Shown here in pieces: positions 19,974 through 28,812 of a stretch of 64,000 bases of DNA; the stretch's first letter is position 1, and each line of letters begins with the position of its first letter. Both the position numbers and the translations under genes were made by a program. Origin of the DNA: Methylacidiphilum caldifontis. GTDB lineage: Bacteria; Verrucomicrobiota; Verrucomicrobiia; Methylacidiphilales; Methylacidiphilaceae. The notes beneath the pieces were generated by a model that searched no databases, was not told where the DNA came from, and saw only the letters and a program-made list of their open reading frames with translations. The stretch is taken from assembly GCF_017310505.1 (NCBI RefSeq), contig NZ_CP065957.1, forward strand, positions 2,108,001 to 2,172,000, in the 5' to 3' direction.

Positions 19974-21221
19974 CTACGGGAGTTCCGGGTTGCCTGGAAG
20001 GCTTGCCGGTCTTACCTCCCTCCATGCCTTGGCCGGTTCCCGGCCACCAATCTGTTTCATGACCCAGCTCAAAAGCAGCTTGGCGGCATTCTCATCACCT
20101 GAACAAGATGCGCCACAAGGACAATCATGCCAGCGCTGCGACAAGGGCTTTTTCTCCAGCCTGCCGCACAGCTGGCAGCGCTGGCTGGGCTTAAGCTTGC
20201 GGCTATCCGCCTCCATCGCCCAGCCACCAGCCTCTTGCGCTTTGTACCTGAGCATCTGATGGAACATGCCGGCTGCGGCATCGAAAATGCCGCGGTTTAA
20301 GCCTCTCTTGTACGCGCCGCCCAAGGCCGTCATCCCACGAATGTTCAACTGCTCCAGCCCCAAAACCGCAAAGGTGGCCACAAGCCAAGCGCTGGCCTGG
20401 TGGAGAAAATCCTGGCGCTGGTTGGTCACCTTCTCATGCAACCTGCCCAAAAGGGCGTATTCTTTCCTCAGACGGTTGGAGAGGGGAAAGCCTTTCATCT
20501 TGCCGCTGGCCTTTTTCACCGCTTCCTCCTTGCGGCAGATGCGTTTTTGTCCGGCGCCGATTCGTTCCAGAGAGCGCTGCAAATGCCGGGGATTTTCGAT
20601 CCGCTCCACCCCTTCCGGCGTGGCCAGGGTGGCGAACGTTTCCACACCCCAATCCAGGCCACCGATCCGTTCCCCATGTAATCTCTCGGGCTCGCACTCC
20701 ACCGTAACCGAGGCGTACTATGTGCCGCGGCGGTGCAGAATCTCGCAGGTTTTGGGCGCGTCAACCCTCCGGGCCTTGCCTCGGATGCGCAGCTCGCCAA
20801 CGCCAGAGAGGCGCAACTTGCCGTGTTTCATCCCAGGACCAGAAAGCAAGCGCTAGCCATCTCCGTGGGTCTTGTAACCCCATCCTTTGAAACGATGCAG
20901 CGGCTTGAAGCGGGGAAACCCCGGCTTCTCACCGTTCTTCACCCGGCCGAAGAAGTGCCGGAAGGCTAGATCCAGGCGCTTTAACGTCAGCTGTTCGGAT
21001 TGGGCGTTGACCGACCGAAGCAAGGGCGATTGGGCCAGCCAGTCGGTCAATGCTTTGCACTGATCGAAGAAAGACAGGGATTTTTGCTGCTGAATCCAGG
21101 CCCTGCGGCGTTCATCCATCGCCCTGTTCCACAGCAGGCAATGCACCCAGCGCAACCACTCCAGCGCCTCGATCTGGCGCAGGGTGGGATACAATCGATA
21201 GGTAACTTTACGATGCACCAT
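19974..21221 (-). pseudogene. tnpB: TnpB (IS605 OrfB, RNA-guided nuclease family), interrupted by two amber codons
   Basis: One continuous reading frame runs from ATG 21221 to the stop at 19974, broken only by TAG at 20853-20855 and TAG at 20718-20720. The residues around them (THGDG*RLL and RRGT*YASVTVE) are those where related proteins usually have tryptophan, so each TAG probably arose from TGG. The helix-turn-helix-like N-terminus (HRKVTYRLYPTLRQIEALEW), the RuvC residues (GGLDWGVETFA; LGLEQLNIRG; SGDENAAK) and the zinc finger (CQLCGR...CPCGASC) are otherwise intact. There is no frameshift. Unless amber is suppressed, only fragments can be made. Confidence 0.85.
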
Positions 21222-21275
21222 GGCTTGAATGATATTAGGTTGCTATGGAAAAACAACCATTGAAGCAACTATACC

Positions 21276-21518
21276 ACTGTGTTTTATCATGTCCATATCC
21301 TGTTGGAGCTGACACCAAAAACCGCGCCCTCCGCTCTGGTCAACAACCTCAAGACCGTCACTTCCAGGCTGATCCGCAAGGAGTTCTCCAAGCATCTGCG
21401 GAAGTTCTATTGCCAAAAGCCCCTCTTCTGGAGCCGCAGCTACTGCATCATCACCGTGGGTGGCGCCCCGCTTGCAGTCCTGAAACAATACATCGAGGGA
21501 CAAAACATGCCGGACTGA
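21276..21518 (+). pseudogene. tnpA: TnpA (IS200-type Y1 transposase), 5'-truncated
   Basis: The frame holds the second half of an IS200-type transposase: HUH motif as YHVHILLEL, then SALVNNLKTVTSRLIRKEF, WSRSYCIITVGGAPLAVLKQY with the catalytic tyrosine, and a family-like end. About 60 N-terminal residues that should precede the HUH motif are missing. The 5' region was lost by deletion, leaving the fragment close to the divergent tnpB start. It cannot be a working transposase by itself. Confidence 0.8.
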
Positions 21519-21739
21519 TCGCCCTGACGGACGATAGCGCCGCTTCATCACCACCTCAATCGCCGCCCGATTATGGGTGGAGCACTGCGGCGTGGGCTCG
21601 GGTAGAAACGCCTATGACGTCCCAAAGGATAAACTCATGCATACCTAAGGCTGTATCATCATGTTTTTTTCTAACAGAACTCATAGGGCTGTTCAGTCGT
21701 TTCTTGATTTCTCTCCATTTAGAGTTCATAGTTAGTCTT

Positions 21740-22402
21740 GTGATCAACGAAGCTTTCAAAGAGGAAGTCAATGTCATAATTGGTGATATTTCTCTACCTG
21801 GAACATTAGAAATTCCTCCTGGAGCAAGGGGTATTGTGCTTTTTGCTCATGGAAGTGGAAGTAGTCGTTTTAGTCCTAGGAACCAGTTTGTAGCCAAGAC
21901 ATTGAGAGAAAAAGGATCAGCTACCCTTCTTTTTGATCTTCTTACCTCTGATGAAGAAGCCGAAGATGAATTTAGCGGTATTTATCGATTTGATATCGGG
22001 TTGCTTGCTCGAAGGCTTGTAGGTGCAGCGCATTGGCTGAGGTCACAGAAAGTGACCAAAGGTTATGCAATAGGATTTTTCGGTTCGAGTACCGGGGGAG
22101 GAGCAGCCTTGGTTGCTGCTGCTGAGCTTGGAGAAAAGGTAAAAGCGGTTGTTTCTCGTGGAGGCCGACCTGATTTAGCGGGAGAATTTCTTCCAAAGGT
22201 TAAGGCTCCAACTCTTCTCATCGTGGGTAGTCTTGATGAATTTGTTTTAAGACTCAATGAACAAGCAATGGATTCCCTTCGATGCGAAAAAGAACTGATA
22301 GTTATTCCTGGGGCTTCTCATCTTTTTGAAGAACCGGGTACTCTAGATCGAGTTGCAACTTTTGCAGCAGATTGGTTTTCAGCCCATTGGTCCAAAACCT
22401 AA
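21740..22402 (+). CDS. Dienelactone hydrolase-type alpha/beta hydrolase
   Basis: The 220-aa product is an alpha/beta hydrolase with the oxyanion segment LFAHGSGSSRFSPRN, the nucleophile elbow GFFGSSTGGGAAL (catalytic serine), an acid-residue loop (LLIVGSLDEFV) and a catalytic histidine in PGASHLFEEPG. The same domain often follows a phosphoribosyltransferase domain in fusion proteins; that domain is absent here. GTG at 21740 is the likely start, since an open frame continuing upstream runs through IS remnants in a register unrelated to any transposase. The IS lies within 200 bp upstream, so the native 5' end and promoter may have been altered. The substrate is unknown. Confidence 0.75.
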   Translation: MINEAFKEEVNVIIGDISLPGTLEIPPGARGIVLFAHGSGSSRFSPRNQFVAKTLREKGSATLLFDLLTSDEEAEDEFSGIYRFDIGLLARRLVGAAHWLRSQKVTKGYAIGFFGSSTGGGAALVAAAELGEKVKAVVSRGGRPDLAGEFLPKVKAPTLLIVGSLDEFVLRLNEQAMDSLRCEKELIVIPGASHLFEEPGTLDRVATFAADWFSAHWSKT

Positions 22403-22671
22403 CTTTATTTCAATTAGAGCCTACTCGTTCTGTCAGGCAAATCTATTTTTTTTATCAAGTATCAATAAACCGAGCTTTCTTGCCTTGTTGAAGTCTGTTT
22501 GATTTGAATGTCTGCATATAGACCAGAACTTTTTTTCGTTCAAGCCGTTCCTCAAACCCTAGCCAACCATTCCTTTACTTGCCAAAAGCGTCATTGACGT
22601 TGGGCAGGGCAGTTTTACCCCTTTGTTAGGTTCTGGAATTGAGCAAGCAAATCCTACCTTTTTGTTTTCAT

Positions 22672-24021
22672 CTAAGTCATAGCTAAAGCTTGTTTGAGAC
22701 GATCAAGGCTTTCTTTCAATACATCTACGATGTTTATGATCTCTGCCTCTGTAACAGTGAAAGGAGGACAAACAAGTAAAGCTTCTCCTGAAACGCCATC
22801 GACCATTCCTTGACAAGGATAGAAAAAGACCCCTAGCTCCAGAGCGCTTGTTATGATCTTGCCTAGACAACCTTCCTTTGGATCAAAGGGTTCTTTTGTT
22901 TGCTTATTGCGAACAATTTCTACACCCCAAAAGAGTCCCTTTCCTCTAATATCTCCCACTAGAGGATGATCCGAGAGTGCCTTTTTTAAAGACTCTCCTA
23001 AAAAGGCCCCTATACGGTTGGAGTGTTCAATGAGTCTTTCAGACTCTATAATCTCAAGAACTTTGTTTGCAACTGTACAACCTAGGGGATTGGAAGTATA
23101 GGTATAAAACATAAAACTTTTTGCTTTTTGTTCGCATTTTTGAACCAGTTCTTCTTTAACGGCGATCATTCCCATGGGGCTATATCCACTGGAAAGTCCT
23201 TTTGCACAGACGATGATGTCGGGTTCTAGTTTCCAATGTTCAAAGGCAAAACGTTTGCCTGTTCTTCCAAAACCCGTCATGACTTCATCGATGATCAAAA
23301 GCAGTTCATGTTTTTTGCAAATTTCAGCAACTTTTGGCCAATACTCATCGACAGGCACAATGGCTCCACCACTAGCACCAATTATGGGTTCGGCAATGAA
23401 GCCAGCAATACTCTTTGCGGTTTCTTCATTGAGCAGTTCTTCTAAAACTTCTGCACAAGCAATGCCACAGGATGGATAAGTCTTTGACCATGGGCAGCGA
23501 TAACAATAAGGAGGTGGGATTTTAGGCCAATCGAATAGACAATGTTCGAGATTTTTCCTTCTTAAAAAATTTCCACTTGCGGACAATGCTCCAAGAGTAG
23601 TTCCATGGTAAGAAGTATATCGAGAAAGTATTTTGTTCTTCCAAGGCTTGTTTTCCATTGCCTGATATAAAAAAGTAAAACGCAAAGCCGATTCTACAGA
23701 TTCCGCTCCACCAGTTGTAAAATAAAACCTGTAAGTTTGGGAAAACCAACTGGATAATCTTTTAACCAGATCTTCCAAAGGTTTTGATGTCCAGAGAGGA
23801 AAGATGTAATTGAGATTTCTTATCTGCTCCAGGGCTATTTCTGCAAGTTCTTCTCTCCCTTGACCGATGTTGACAACTACGGCTCCTGAAGCTGCATCAA
23901 TGATCTTCTTCCCTTCTTTGGTGTAAAGATAAATGCCATGGGCTTTCTCTATTGATAAGGAGGGGATATCGGTTAGGGGTTTAAAGAAATGTAAAGAGGA
24001 AGGGATCATTGCCTTGTCCAT
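22672..24021 (-). CDS. Class III PLP-dependent aminotransferase
   Basis: The 449-aa protein belongs to the class III aminotransferases, which move amino groups from omega-amino acids, diamines or similar donors to keto acids. Signatures are the PLP-phosphate segment FYFTTGGAESVESALR, the SYHGTT aromatic motif, the aspartate motif LLIIDEVMTGFGRTG, and the PLP lysine in VCAKGLSSGYSPMG. A cysteine pair region (PPYCYRCPWSKTYPSCGIAC) is inserted before the central domain and recalls the CxxC segments of some pyruvate-dependent members. The donor cannot be told from sequence. It diverges from the APC permease gene, which begins about 90 bp away, suggesting a shared amino-compound role. Confidence 0.88.
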   Translation of the reverse strand: MDKAMIPSSLHFFKPLTDIPSLSIEKAHGIYLYTKEGKKIIDAASGAVVVNIGQGREELAEIALEQIRNLNYIFPLWTSKPLEDLVKRLSSWFSQTYRFYFTTGGAESVESALRFTFLYQAMENKPWKNKILSRYTSYHGTTLGALSASGNFLRRKNLEHCLFDWPKIPPPYCYRCPWSKTYPSCGIACAEVLEELLNEETAKSIAGFIAEPIIGASGGAIVPVDEYWPKVAEICKKHELLLIIDEVMTGFGRTGKRFAFEHWKLEPDIIVCAKGLSSGYSPMGMIAVKEELVQKCEQKAKSFMFYTYTSNPLGCTVANKVLEIIESERLIEHSNRIGAFLGESLKKALSDHPLVGDIRGKGLFWGVEIVRNKQTKEPFDPKEGCLGKIITSALELGVFFYPCQGMVDGVSGEALLVCPPFTVTEAEIINIVDVLKESLDRLKQALAMT

Positions 24022-24113
24022 TTTTATAAGCTGTAAACTTACTGTAAGGGTAACCCAAAAGAAAGGGAGAATAGATTGGAATTTTGCGTTTAAAAAAGAG
24101 AAAATTTCAAACT

Positions 24114-25412
24114 ATGATCGGATTTAAAAAGATATCCCCACTTACCGCTTTTTCAATCGTTGTTGCAAACATGATTGGAACAGGGGTCTTTACGACGGTG
24201 GGGTTTCAGATTAAAGAGATCTCTTCTCCTTTTGTCATTCTCTCTATATGGGTAATGGGTGGAATCATTGCTTTGAGTGGTGCTCTTTGTTATGCTGAAC
24301 TAGGAGCTATTTTTCAACGATCGGGAGGAGAATATCTTTTTTTAAGTAAGATTTATCATCCGATCATAGGTTTTTTGGCGGGATGGCTTTCAGTGACCGT
24401 TGGTTTTGCTGCTCCTTCTGCTGCAACGGCGATGGCTATGGGAAAATATTTTAGTTATGTTTTCCCTGGCATCCCGCCACTTTGGATTTCCCTTTTTCTA
24501 TCGATTTTCGTTTATGTTTTTCATCTTTTGAGTGTGAGATGGGAGTCAATTTTTCAAAATATTTTCATCGTCATAGAAATGGGGCTAATCCTATTTTTTA
24601 TTTTTTATGGTTTTGGACATATTGATGTAGAAAAGGTTAATCTTTTACCTCAAGCTGGAGATTTTTCGGTTTTTTTTAGCCCTCCTTTCGCCTTATGTTT
24701 TATATATACCCTCTATTCGTATTCGGGTTGGAATGCTGCAGCCTATATTGCTGGAGAAATAAAAAATCCTAAAAAAAATATCCCCTTATCCCTCATCTTA
24801 GGGACAACCGTGGTTATGATTATATACAGCTTACTTAATGCTCTATTTGTTTTTTCTGTTCCCAAGGAACAGATTTCAGGTCAAATCGAGGTCGGAGCGA
24901 TTGTGGCAAGACAAATTTTTGGGAATTGGGGAAGCCGGTTCGCCGGTTTCCTGATTGGTATTAGCCTTCTTTCTTCTTTGAGTGCCATGGCCTGGACAGG
25001 CCCAAGAGTGGCTGCAGCCATCGGTGAAGACTATCCTATTTTCAAAATATTAAGTAAACGTTCGAGTAAAGGCGTTCCTTATATGGGCTTAATATTACAA
25101 GCATTGATCATGTTTTCTCTGCTATTGAGCTCATCCTTTGCGCGTATAATCACTTACGTAGAATTTTCTTTGGGGCTTTCCACGGTTCTCACCGTAGCAG
25201 GAGTTATCGTTTTGCGTTTCAAGGAACCTACCCTTAAACGGTTTTACTCTACTTGGGGATATCCCTTTACTCCACTTCTTTATGTTATCGTTGAGTCCGT
25301 AATCCTTCTGCAGGTTTTTAGACAACGTCCTATCGAATCACTGCTTGGATTATCTACTTTTGCTTTGGGTATCATTGTTTATTTTTTTTCTGTAAAAAGA
25401 ACTGCTCCTTAA
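24114..25412 (+). CDS. APC-family amino acid permease
   Basis: The 432-aa protein has about twelve hydrophobic segments and starts with the APC signature in TM1 (LTAFSIVVANMIGTGVFTTVG), where the unwound GTG carries substrate contacts. A second hallmark, YSYSGWNAAAYIAGEIKNPKKNIP, lies in the TM6 region. It would import or exchange amino acids or amines across the inner membrane. ATG at 24114 is chosen because it fits the TM1 spacing; an upstream in-frame start would add ten charged residues. It is divergent from the class III aminotransferase, with which it may share a substrate. Confidence 0.87.
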   Translation: MIGFKKISPLTAFSIVVANMIGTGVFTTVGFQIKEISSPFVILSIWVMGGIIALSGALCYAELGAIFQRSGGEYLFLSKIYHPIIGFLAGWLSVTVGFAAPSAATAMAMGKYFSYVFPGIPPLWISLFLSIFVYVFHLLSVRWESIFQNIFIVIEMGLILFFIFYGFGHIDVEKVNLLPQAGDFSVFFSPPFALCFIYTLYSYSGWNAAAYIAGEIKNPKKNIPLSLILGTTVVMIIYSLLNALFVFSVPKEQISGQIEVGAIVARQIFGNWGSRFAGFLIGISLLSSLSAMAWTGPRVAAAIGEDYPIFKILSKRSSKGVPYMGLILQALIMFSLLLSSSFARIITYVEFSLGLSTVLTVAGVIVLRFKEPTLKRFYSTWGYPFTPLLYVIVESVILLQVFRQRPIESLLGLSTFALGIIVYFFSVKRTAP

Positions 25413-25528
25413 CAATGAATCTTTTATGGGAGGTTAACTTTTTTCATAGTCGGATTTTTTGTCTTGAATAGCAAGGAGATAAGGATTATCACCGAGTTTC
25501 CAATAACCTATCTTGCCTGGTAGTCATT

Positions 25529-26641
25529 GTGTTGAAAAAACTTATGAGGAATAGAAAAAAAAATCTTCAAAATTATTTGAAAATTATCGGATCGGTCTTG
25601 TTTCTTTTTGTTATTTTTTCTTATCAAGCTCTTTTTGCTCAAAATGAAGAGGAAGATTTATCCCCGCTCAGCAATTCAAATATAGAAAGTATAAATACAA
25701 TCAGCTTATTTTTGGGTGGGCTTCCGGTTGAAAAAAAGGAATCGGAACTCCTTTTTGATTATGAAAAGACCCAGTCATGGCAGTTGTATGCGCAATCCTT
25801 AGAAAAACTATGGCAAAAAAGAGATTTATGGTCATGGAAACCTATTCGAGAATTTTCCAAAGCCAAACTCAGTCGATTAACTGATCTTTCGCTGCCAGTT
25901 TTTTACCCTTTTAGTGGCCCAGATTTGATGTTTCCTCTGAGTCTTTTTCCTGAGGCTACTACCTATGTCTTGGCTAGCCGAGAATTTTCGGGAAGGTGCC
26001 TAACGACGGAGTCGGTAAAAACTTTTGAACGAACTTTTCCGCTGATTTTAACTTCCTTGCACAGTTACTTTAAAGCAGGTTATTTCGTGACCAAGGAGTT
26101 GCGACAAGATCTTTCAATGCTCGGGGGTAATGTTCCTCTTTTTCTTATCATGATTGTTCGATCGGGAGGCAAAATTATTGAATGTAAAACAACTGTTTCC
26201 AATGCAACTATCCGGTTTTATATCAATGGAGAACTCAAAACCCTTTATTATTTTCAATCAGACCTGTCTAATGTGGGTTTCGAGGGTAGCCTGAAACATT
26301 TCCTTTCTTCACTAGGTCCTTTCAATACCGTAATTAAATCTGCTTCTTACCTTCTACATGGAGGGAGTTTTTCTTCTTTAAGAGGATTTCTTCTTTCGCG
26401 TAGCCAGGCGATAGTTCAGGATGATAGTGGGATACCTTACCGTTATCTTTTTGAAGAAGGCAGAAAGGTCGCTCTTTTTGGAGTTTATACACCGCCTTTA
26501 AACATCTTCAAGGAGTTTTATCAAAAAGACTTGGAAGAGGCTTTTTCAAAGCAAGATCAATCGCCTCTTCCCTTTGGCTTTGGTTATAAATGGAATCCAA
26601 AGGAAGCCGGGTTGATCGTTTCTGTTAAAGTTGAAAATTAA
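25529..26641 (+). CDS. Exported protein of unknown function
   Basis: The 370-aa product starts with a basic stretch and a hydrophobic signal segment ending around LFAQNEEE (residues 35-42), so it is probably secreted or periplasmic. The mature part has alternating hydrophobic blocks and an extended FLGGLPVEKKESELLFDYEKTQSW segment that I do not recognise. There are no transmembrane helices after the signal. GTG at 25529 and an ATG at 25544 are both possible starts; the later one gives a shorter, still functional-looking signal. It lies alone between the permease and convergent beta-lactamase-like gene. Confidence 0.65.
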   Translation: MLKKLMRNRKKNLQNYLKIIGSVLFLFVIFSYQALFAQNEEEDLSPLSNSNIESINTISLFLGGLPVEKKESELLFDYEKTQSWQLYAQSLEKLWQKRDLWSWKPIREFSKAKLSRLTDLSLPVFYPFSGPDLMFPLSLFPEATTYVLASREFSGRCLTTESVKTFERTFPLILTSLHSYFKAGYFVTKELRQDLSMLGGNVPLFLIMIVRSGGKIIECKTTVSNATIRFYINGELKTLYYFQSDLSNVGFEGSLKHFLSSLGPFNTVIKSASYLLHGGSFSSLRGFLLSRSQAIVQDDSGIPYRYLFEEGRKVALFGVYTPPLNIFKEFYQKDLEEAFSKQDQSPLPFGFGYKWNPKEAGLIVSVKVEN

Positions 26642-26673
26642 ATTTTTTTCCAAAAACTTAAAAAACCTTCGGT

Positions 26674-27729
26674 TTATTCTTCGGAAGTTGCTGTTAGCCC
26701 TTTTCTCCCTAAAAGAAGCTTAAGAAATACTCTATCCGAAAAACCTCCGCCATGAGATTGCCTAACCACAATCAAATCCATTGAGGGAATGATGAACATT
26801 CTTTGGTTGGCTGATCCAATAGATTCAATAAGATCGGCAGGGGCATCATTGCATAGGGAACCATTTTTCCAGTTTTCGTTATACCAGGGTTTACTCAGTT
26901 CCTGTTCAACATCAATTTCTCTTCCGTAGGGAGCTAAAGAGTTGACCCAAAATCCTATTCCATAAAGAGGATTAATAGGGCTTCCTTGGAAACATTCTTT
27001 TAAATATTCCCAAGAGATAATTTTTTTTCCTTTGAACCAACCCTTATGAAGAATGAGTTCTCCGAGTTTTGACCATTCTCTGGGAGTGAGCCGAAAACCC
27101 GCAGCTAGAAGGGGGTTGCCATGACCGTCTCTTTTAAATTCCACATTATGAATTTCCAAGGGCAACAGCAGTTTTTTCTCCATGTATTCACAAGCGGTTA
27201 AACCGGCTGCGTTCAGCTTTCGGTTAAGAAGTTCGCAAAATATTTGCAAGTGGCTAGGACCATAGGTAAAGATGGAACCAGGGGCCCTGATCGGCTTTAA
27301 AAAAAGGGCATGAAAGTTCCGATCCACGAAACCATCATTGTGAAGGTAAAAGGCAGGTTCTATGCCATCGATGAAATGGAGCAGGTCATAAACTGTAATT
27401 TTTTTCCTTGGATCGGTTGTTTCTTTCCATTCTTTGATCGTTAAGAAAACAGGTTCATGCAATGAAAGGAACTTTTCTTCTATGGCTTTCATTGCGATTA
27501 TACCCCAAAAACCTTTTGTGCCGCTAAATATCCGGTGACGGATAAAGGGACCATTTCCGGCAGAATATTCTTCGTGAATAACTTGTCCATTTTTGATGAT
27601 GAGAAGAGATAGATGGTTGTGTTGTCTTGAATAAGTAGCGGCTTTATCAACCTGAAGCCCAAAAACTAAGGAGCTTTTTAAAAGGAAAAGAAATAGCACT
27701 AAAAAATAAAAATAAAAACCTAACCCCAT
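26674..27729 (-). CDS. Serine beta-lactamase-like hydrolase (class C / esterase type), exported
   Basis: An N-terminal hydrophobic segment (FYFYFLVLFLFLLKSSLVFG) directs export. The mature part shows the penicillin-binding-protein fold used by class C beta-lactamases, D-Ala peptidases and esterases: catalytic S-x-x-K as FSGTKGFWG, a likely second motif around FTYGPSHLQIF, and a C-terminal HGGG in place of KTG. The N-terminal LIIKNGQVIHEEY is typical of the family's beta-lactamase-related group. The substrate may be a cell-wall peptide, ester or other molecule; resistance activity is not implied. The gene directly upstream on this strand is a murein amidase. Confidence 0.78.
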   Translation of the reverse strand: MGLGFYFYFLVLFLFLLKSSLVFGLQVDKAATYSRQHNHLSLLIIKNGQVIHEEYSAGNGPFIRHRIFSGTKGFWGIIAMKAIEEKFLSLHEPVFLTIKEWKETTDPRKKITVYDLLHFIDGIEPAFYLHNDGFVDRNFHALFLKPIRAPGSIFTYGPSHLQIFCELLNRKLNAAGLTACEYMEKKLLLPLEIHNVEFKRDGHGNPLLAAGFRLTPREWSKLGELILHKGWFKGKKIISWEYLKECFQGSPINPLYGIGFWVNSLAPYGREIDVEQELSKPWYNENWKNGSLCNDAPADLIESIGSANQRMFIIPSMDLIVVRQSHGGGFSDRVFLKLLLGRKGLTATSEE

Positions 27730-27781
27730 ATACCCTCGTAAAAACAGGTGCGCTTTGATTTTTTAATAATAATTGAAGGAT

Positions 27782-28573
27782 CTAGCTTAAAAAATATTTT
27801 TTTTGTCTCTCAGCAGTTCCCTTTTTTTCAAGAGAAGCCTCGAGTTTTTTGACATGCTTTTTTCTTTTGTGTTTTTTATGAAATACGTGCCTGGGGGAGT
27901 CGGAAGCTTTGGAAAGCGGTGCCCAGATTTCAGCAACCGGTGTAATTCCATAGTCTCCGAGACGGTTTTCTTCTAGTATTCCCTTGGCGATGGCGACCGC
28001 TAATGTCTTTCGATAGGAAGGAGAAGCTAAGAGTTTGTTTTCATGAGGATTAGTCATAAAACCACATTCGCAAAGAACAGCGGGGATCACAGAATTGCGT
28101 GTAAGTCGTAGCCTACGACGGATTACACCGAGGTCTTTTTGTCCTGTTATTCTGACCAGGCTTCGTTGGATTCTTGTAGCCAACCCAAAACTGTTCGCGT
28201 GCCAGAAGTAAGTTTTAATTCCTCTTTGGTGGCGGTCAGAAAGCGCATCGAAATGGATACTTACCAGTATTGTGTCTTTACCTAAAGAGTTGGCGAGTTT
28301 GACCCTATCATCCAGATCGACAAATCGATCATCTGTTCTCGTCATTATGACTTTTAGTCCAGATTTACGAAGTTCATAAGCAAGCCTTGTTGCAACATCC
28401 AGGGTCAAGTCTTTTTCTACCAGGTAATGGGCTACTCTTTTCCCGCTTGTGCCTCCTGAATCAATACCACCGTGTCCAGGGTCGATCAGAGCTTTAGAAA
28501 AAGGCTTTATAGCCAAAACTAAAGATGGAGAAAAAAGAAAAAAGAAAACAACAAACCAAGCAATATTTTTCAC
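27782..28573 (-). CDS. N-acetylmuramoyl-L-alanine amidase (Amidase_3)
   Basis: The 263-aa protein has a signal peptide (first about 21 residues) and an Amidase_3 domain that removes the stem peptide from muramic acid of peptidoglycan. Zinc ligands and catalytic residues are visible in IDPGHGGIDSG (His), YLVEKDLTLDVA (Glu), VSIHFDALSD (His) and the C-terminal AVLCECGFMTN (catalytic Glu). A basic tail rich in Lys (HKKHKRKKHVKK) follows, which could bind anionic envelope polymers. It lacks an AMIN domain, so it is nearer the minimal AmiA/AmiC catalytic form. It is next to an exported serine hydrolase on the same strand. Confidence 0.9.
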   Translation of the reverse strand: MKNIAWFVVFFFLFSPSLVLAIKPFSKALIDPGHGGIDSGGTSGKRVAHYLVEKDLTLDVATRLAYELRKSGLKVIMTRTDDRFVDLDDRVKLANSLGKDTILVSIHFDALSDRHQRGIKTYFWHANSFGLATRIQRSLVRITGQKDLGVIRRRLRLTRNSVIPAVLCECGFMTNPHENKLLASPSYRKTLAVAIAKGILEENRLGDYGITPVAEIWAPLSKASDSPRHVFHKKHKRKKHVKKLEASLEKKGTAERQKKYFLS

Positions 28574-28812
28574 AACTCAATAGCGATTTTTTTGTTTAAA
28601 TAGCCATTATAAATTCAAAAAAAACTTAGACAAGATCGAGATCTATCTTGAGTGGATACTAAATTTCACAACTCACTTTTTCTAATGCTTGCTTTTTAAG
28701 GTCCATAGGTAGTTATGGCTGCGCAAAATGGATGTTTTTTCCCCTTCTTTTTAAACCAATAAAAACTTGGTCAAATAAGATTATCTTTTTTTAGTTTCCC
28801 TGCTGCTTTCAT

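Larger units (their letters stand above)
19928..21600. mobile_element. Decayed IS200/IS605-type element (copy A)
   Basis: The element holds a minus-strand tnpB and a plus-strand tnpA fragment, diverging from about 21230. It is clearly GC-richer than the AT-rich host DNA around it. The right end is set by the minus-strand sequence GGAGTAGTTCA ending at 19928, a typical terminus for this family, with inverted repeats just inside. The left boundary is uncertain; GC-rich sequence fades near 21600. Both genes are inactive: tnpB has two in-frame stops and tnpA lacks its 5' part. Such elements move as single strands using a Y1 HUH transposase and make no target duplication. Confidence 0.75.

Noticed and set aside
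20266-20856. Plus-strand open frame of 196 codons inside IS copy A
   Set aside because: It is antisense to tnpB in GC-rich DNA, where shadow frames are common, and has no recognisable domain.
21245-21739. Upstream extension of the hydrolase frame through the IS
   Set aside because: The extension has no homology in this register, while the tnpA remnant is in another frame; the hydrolase starts at about 21740.
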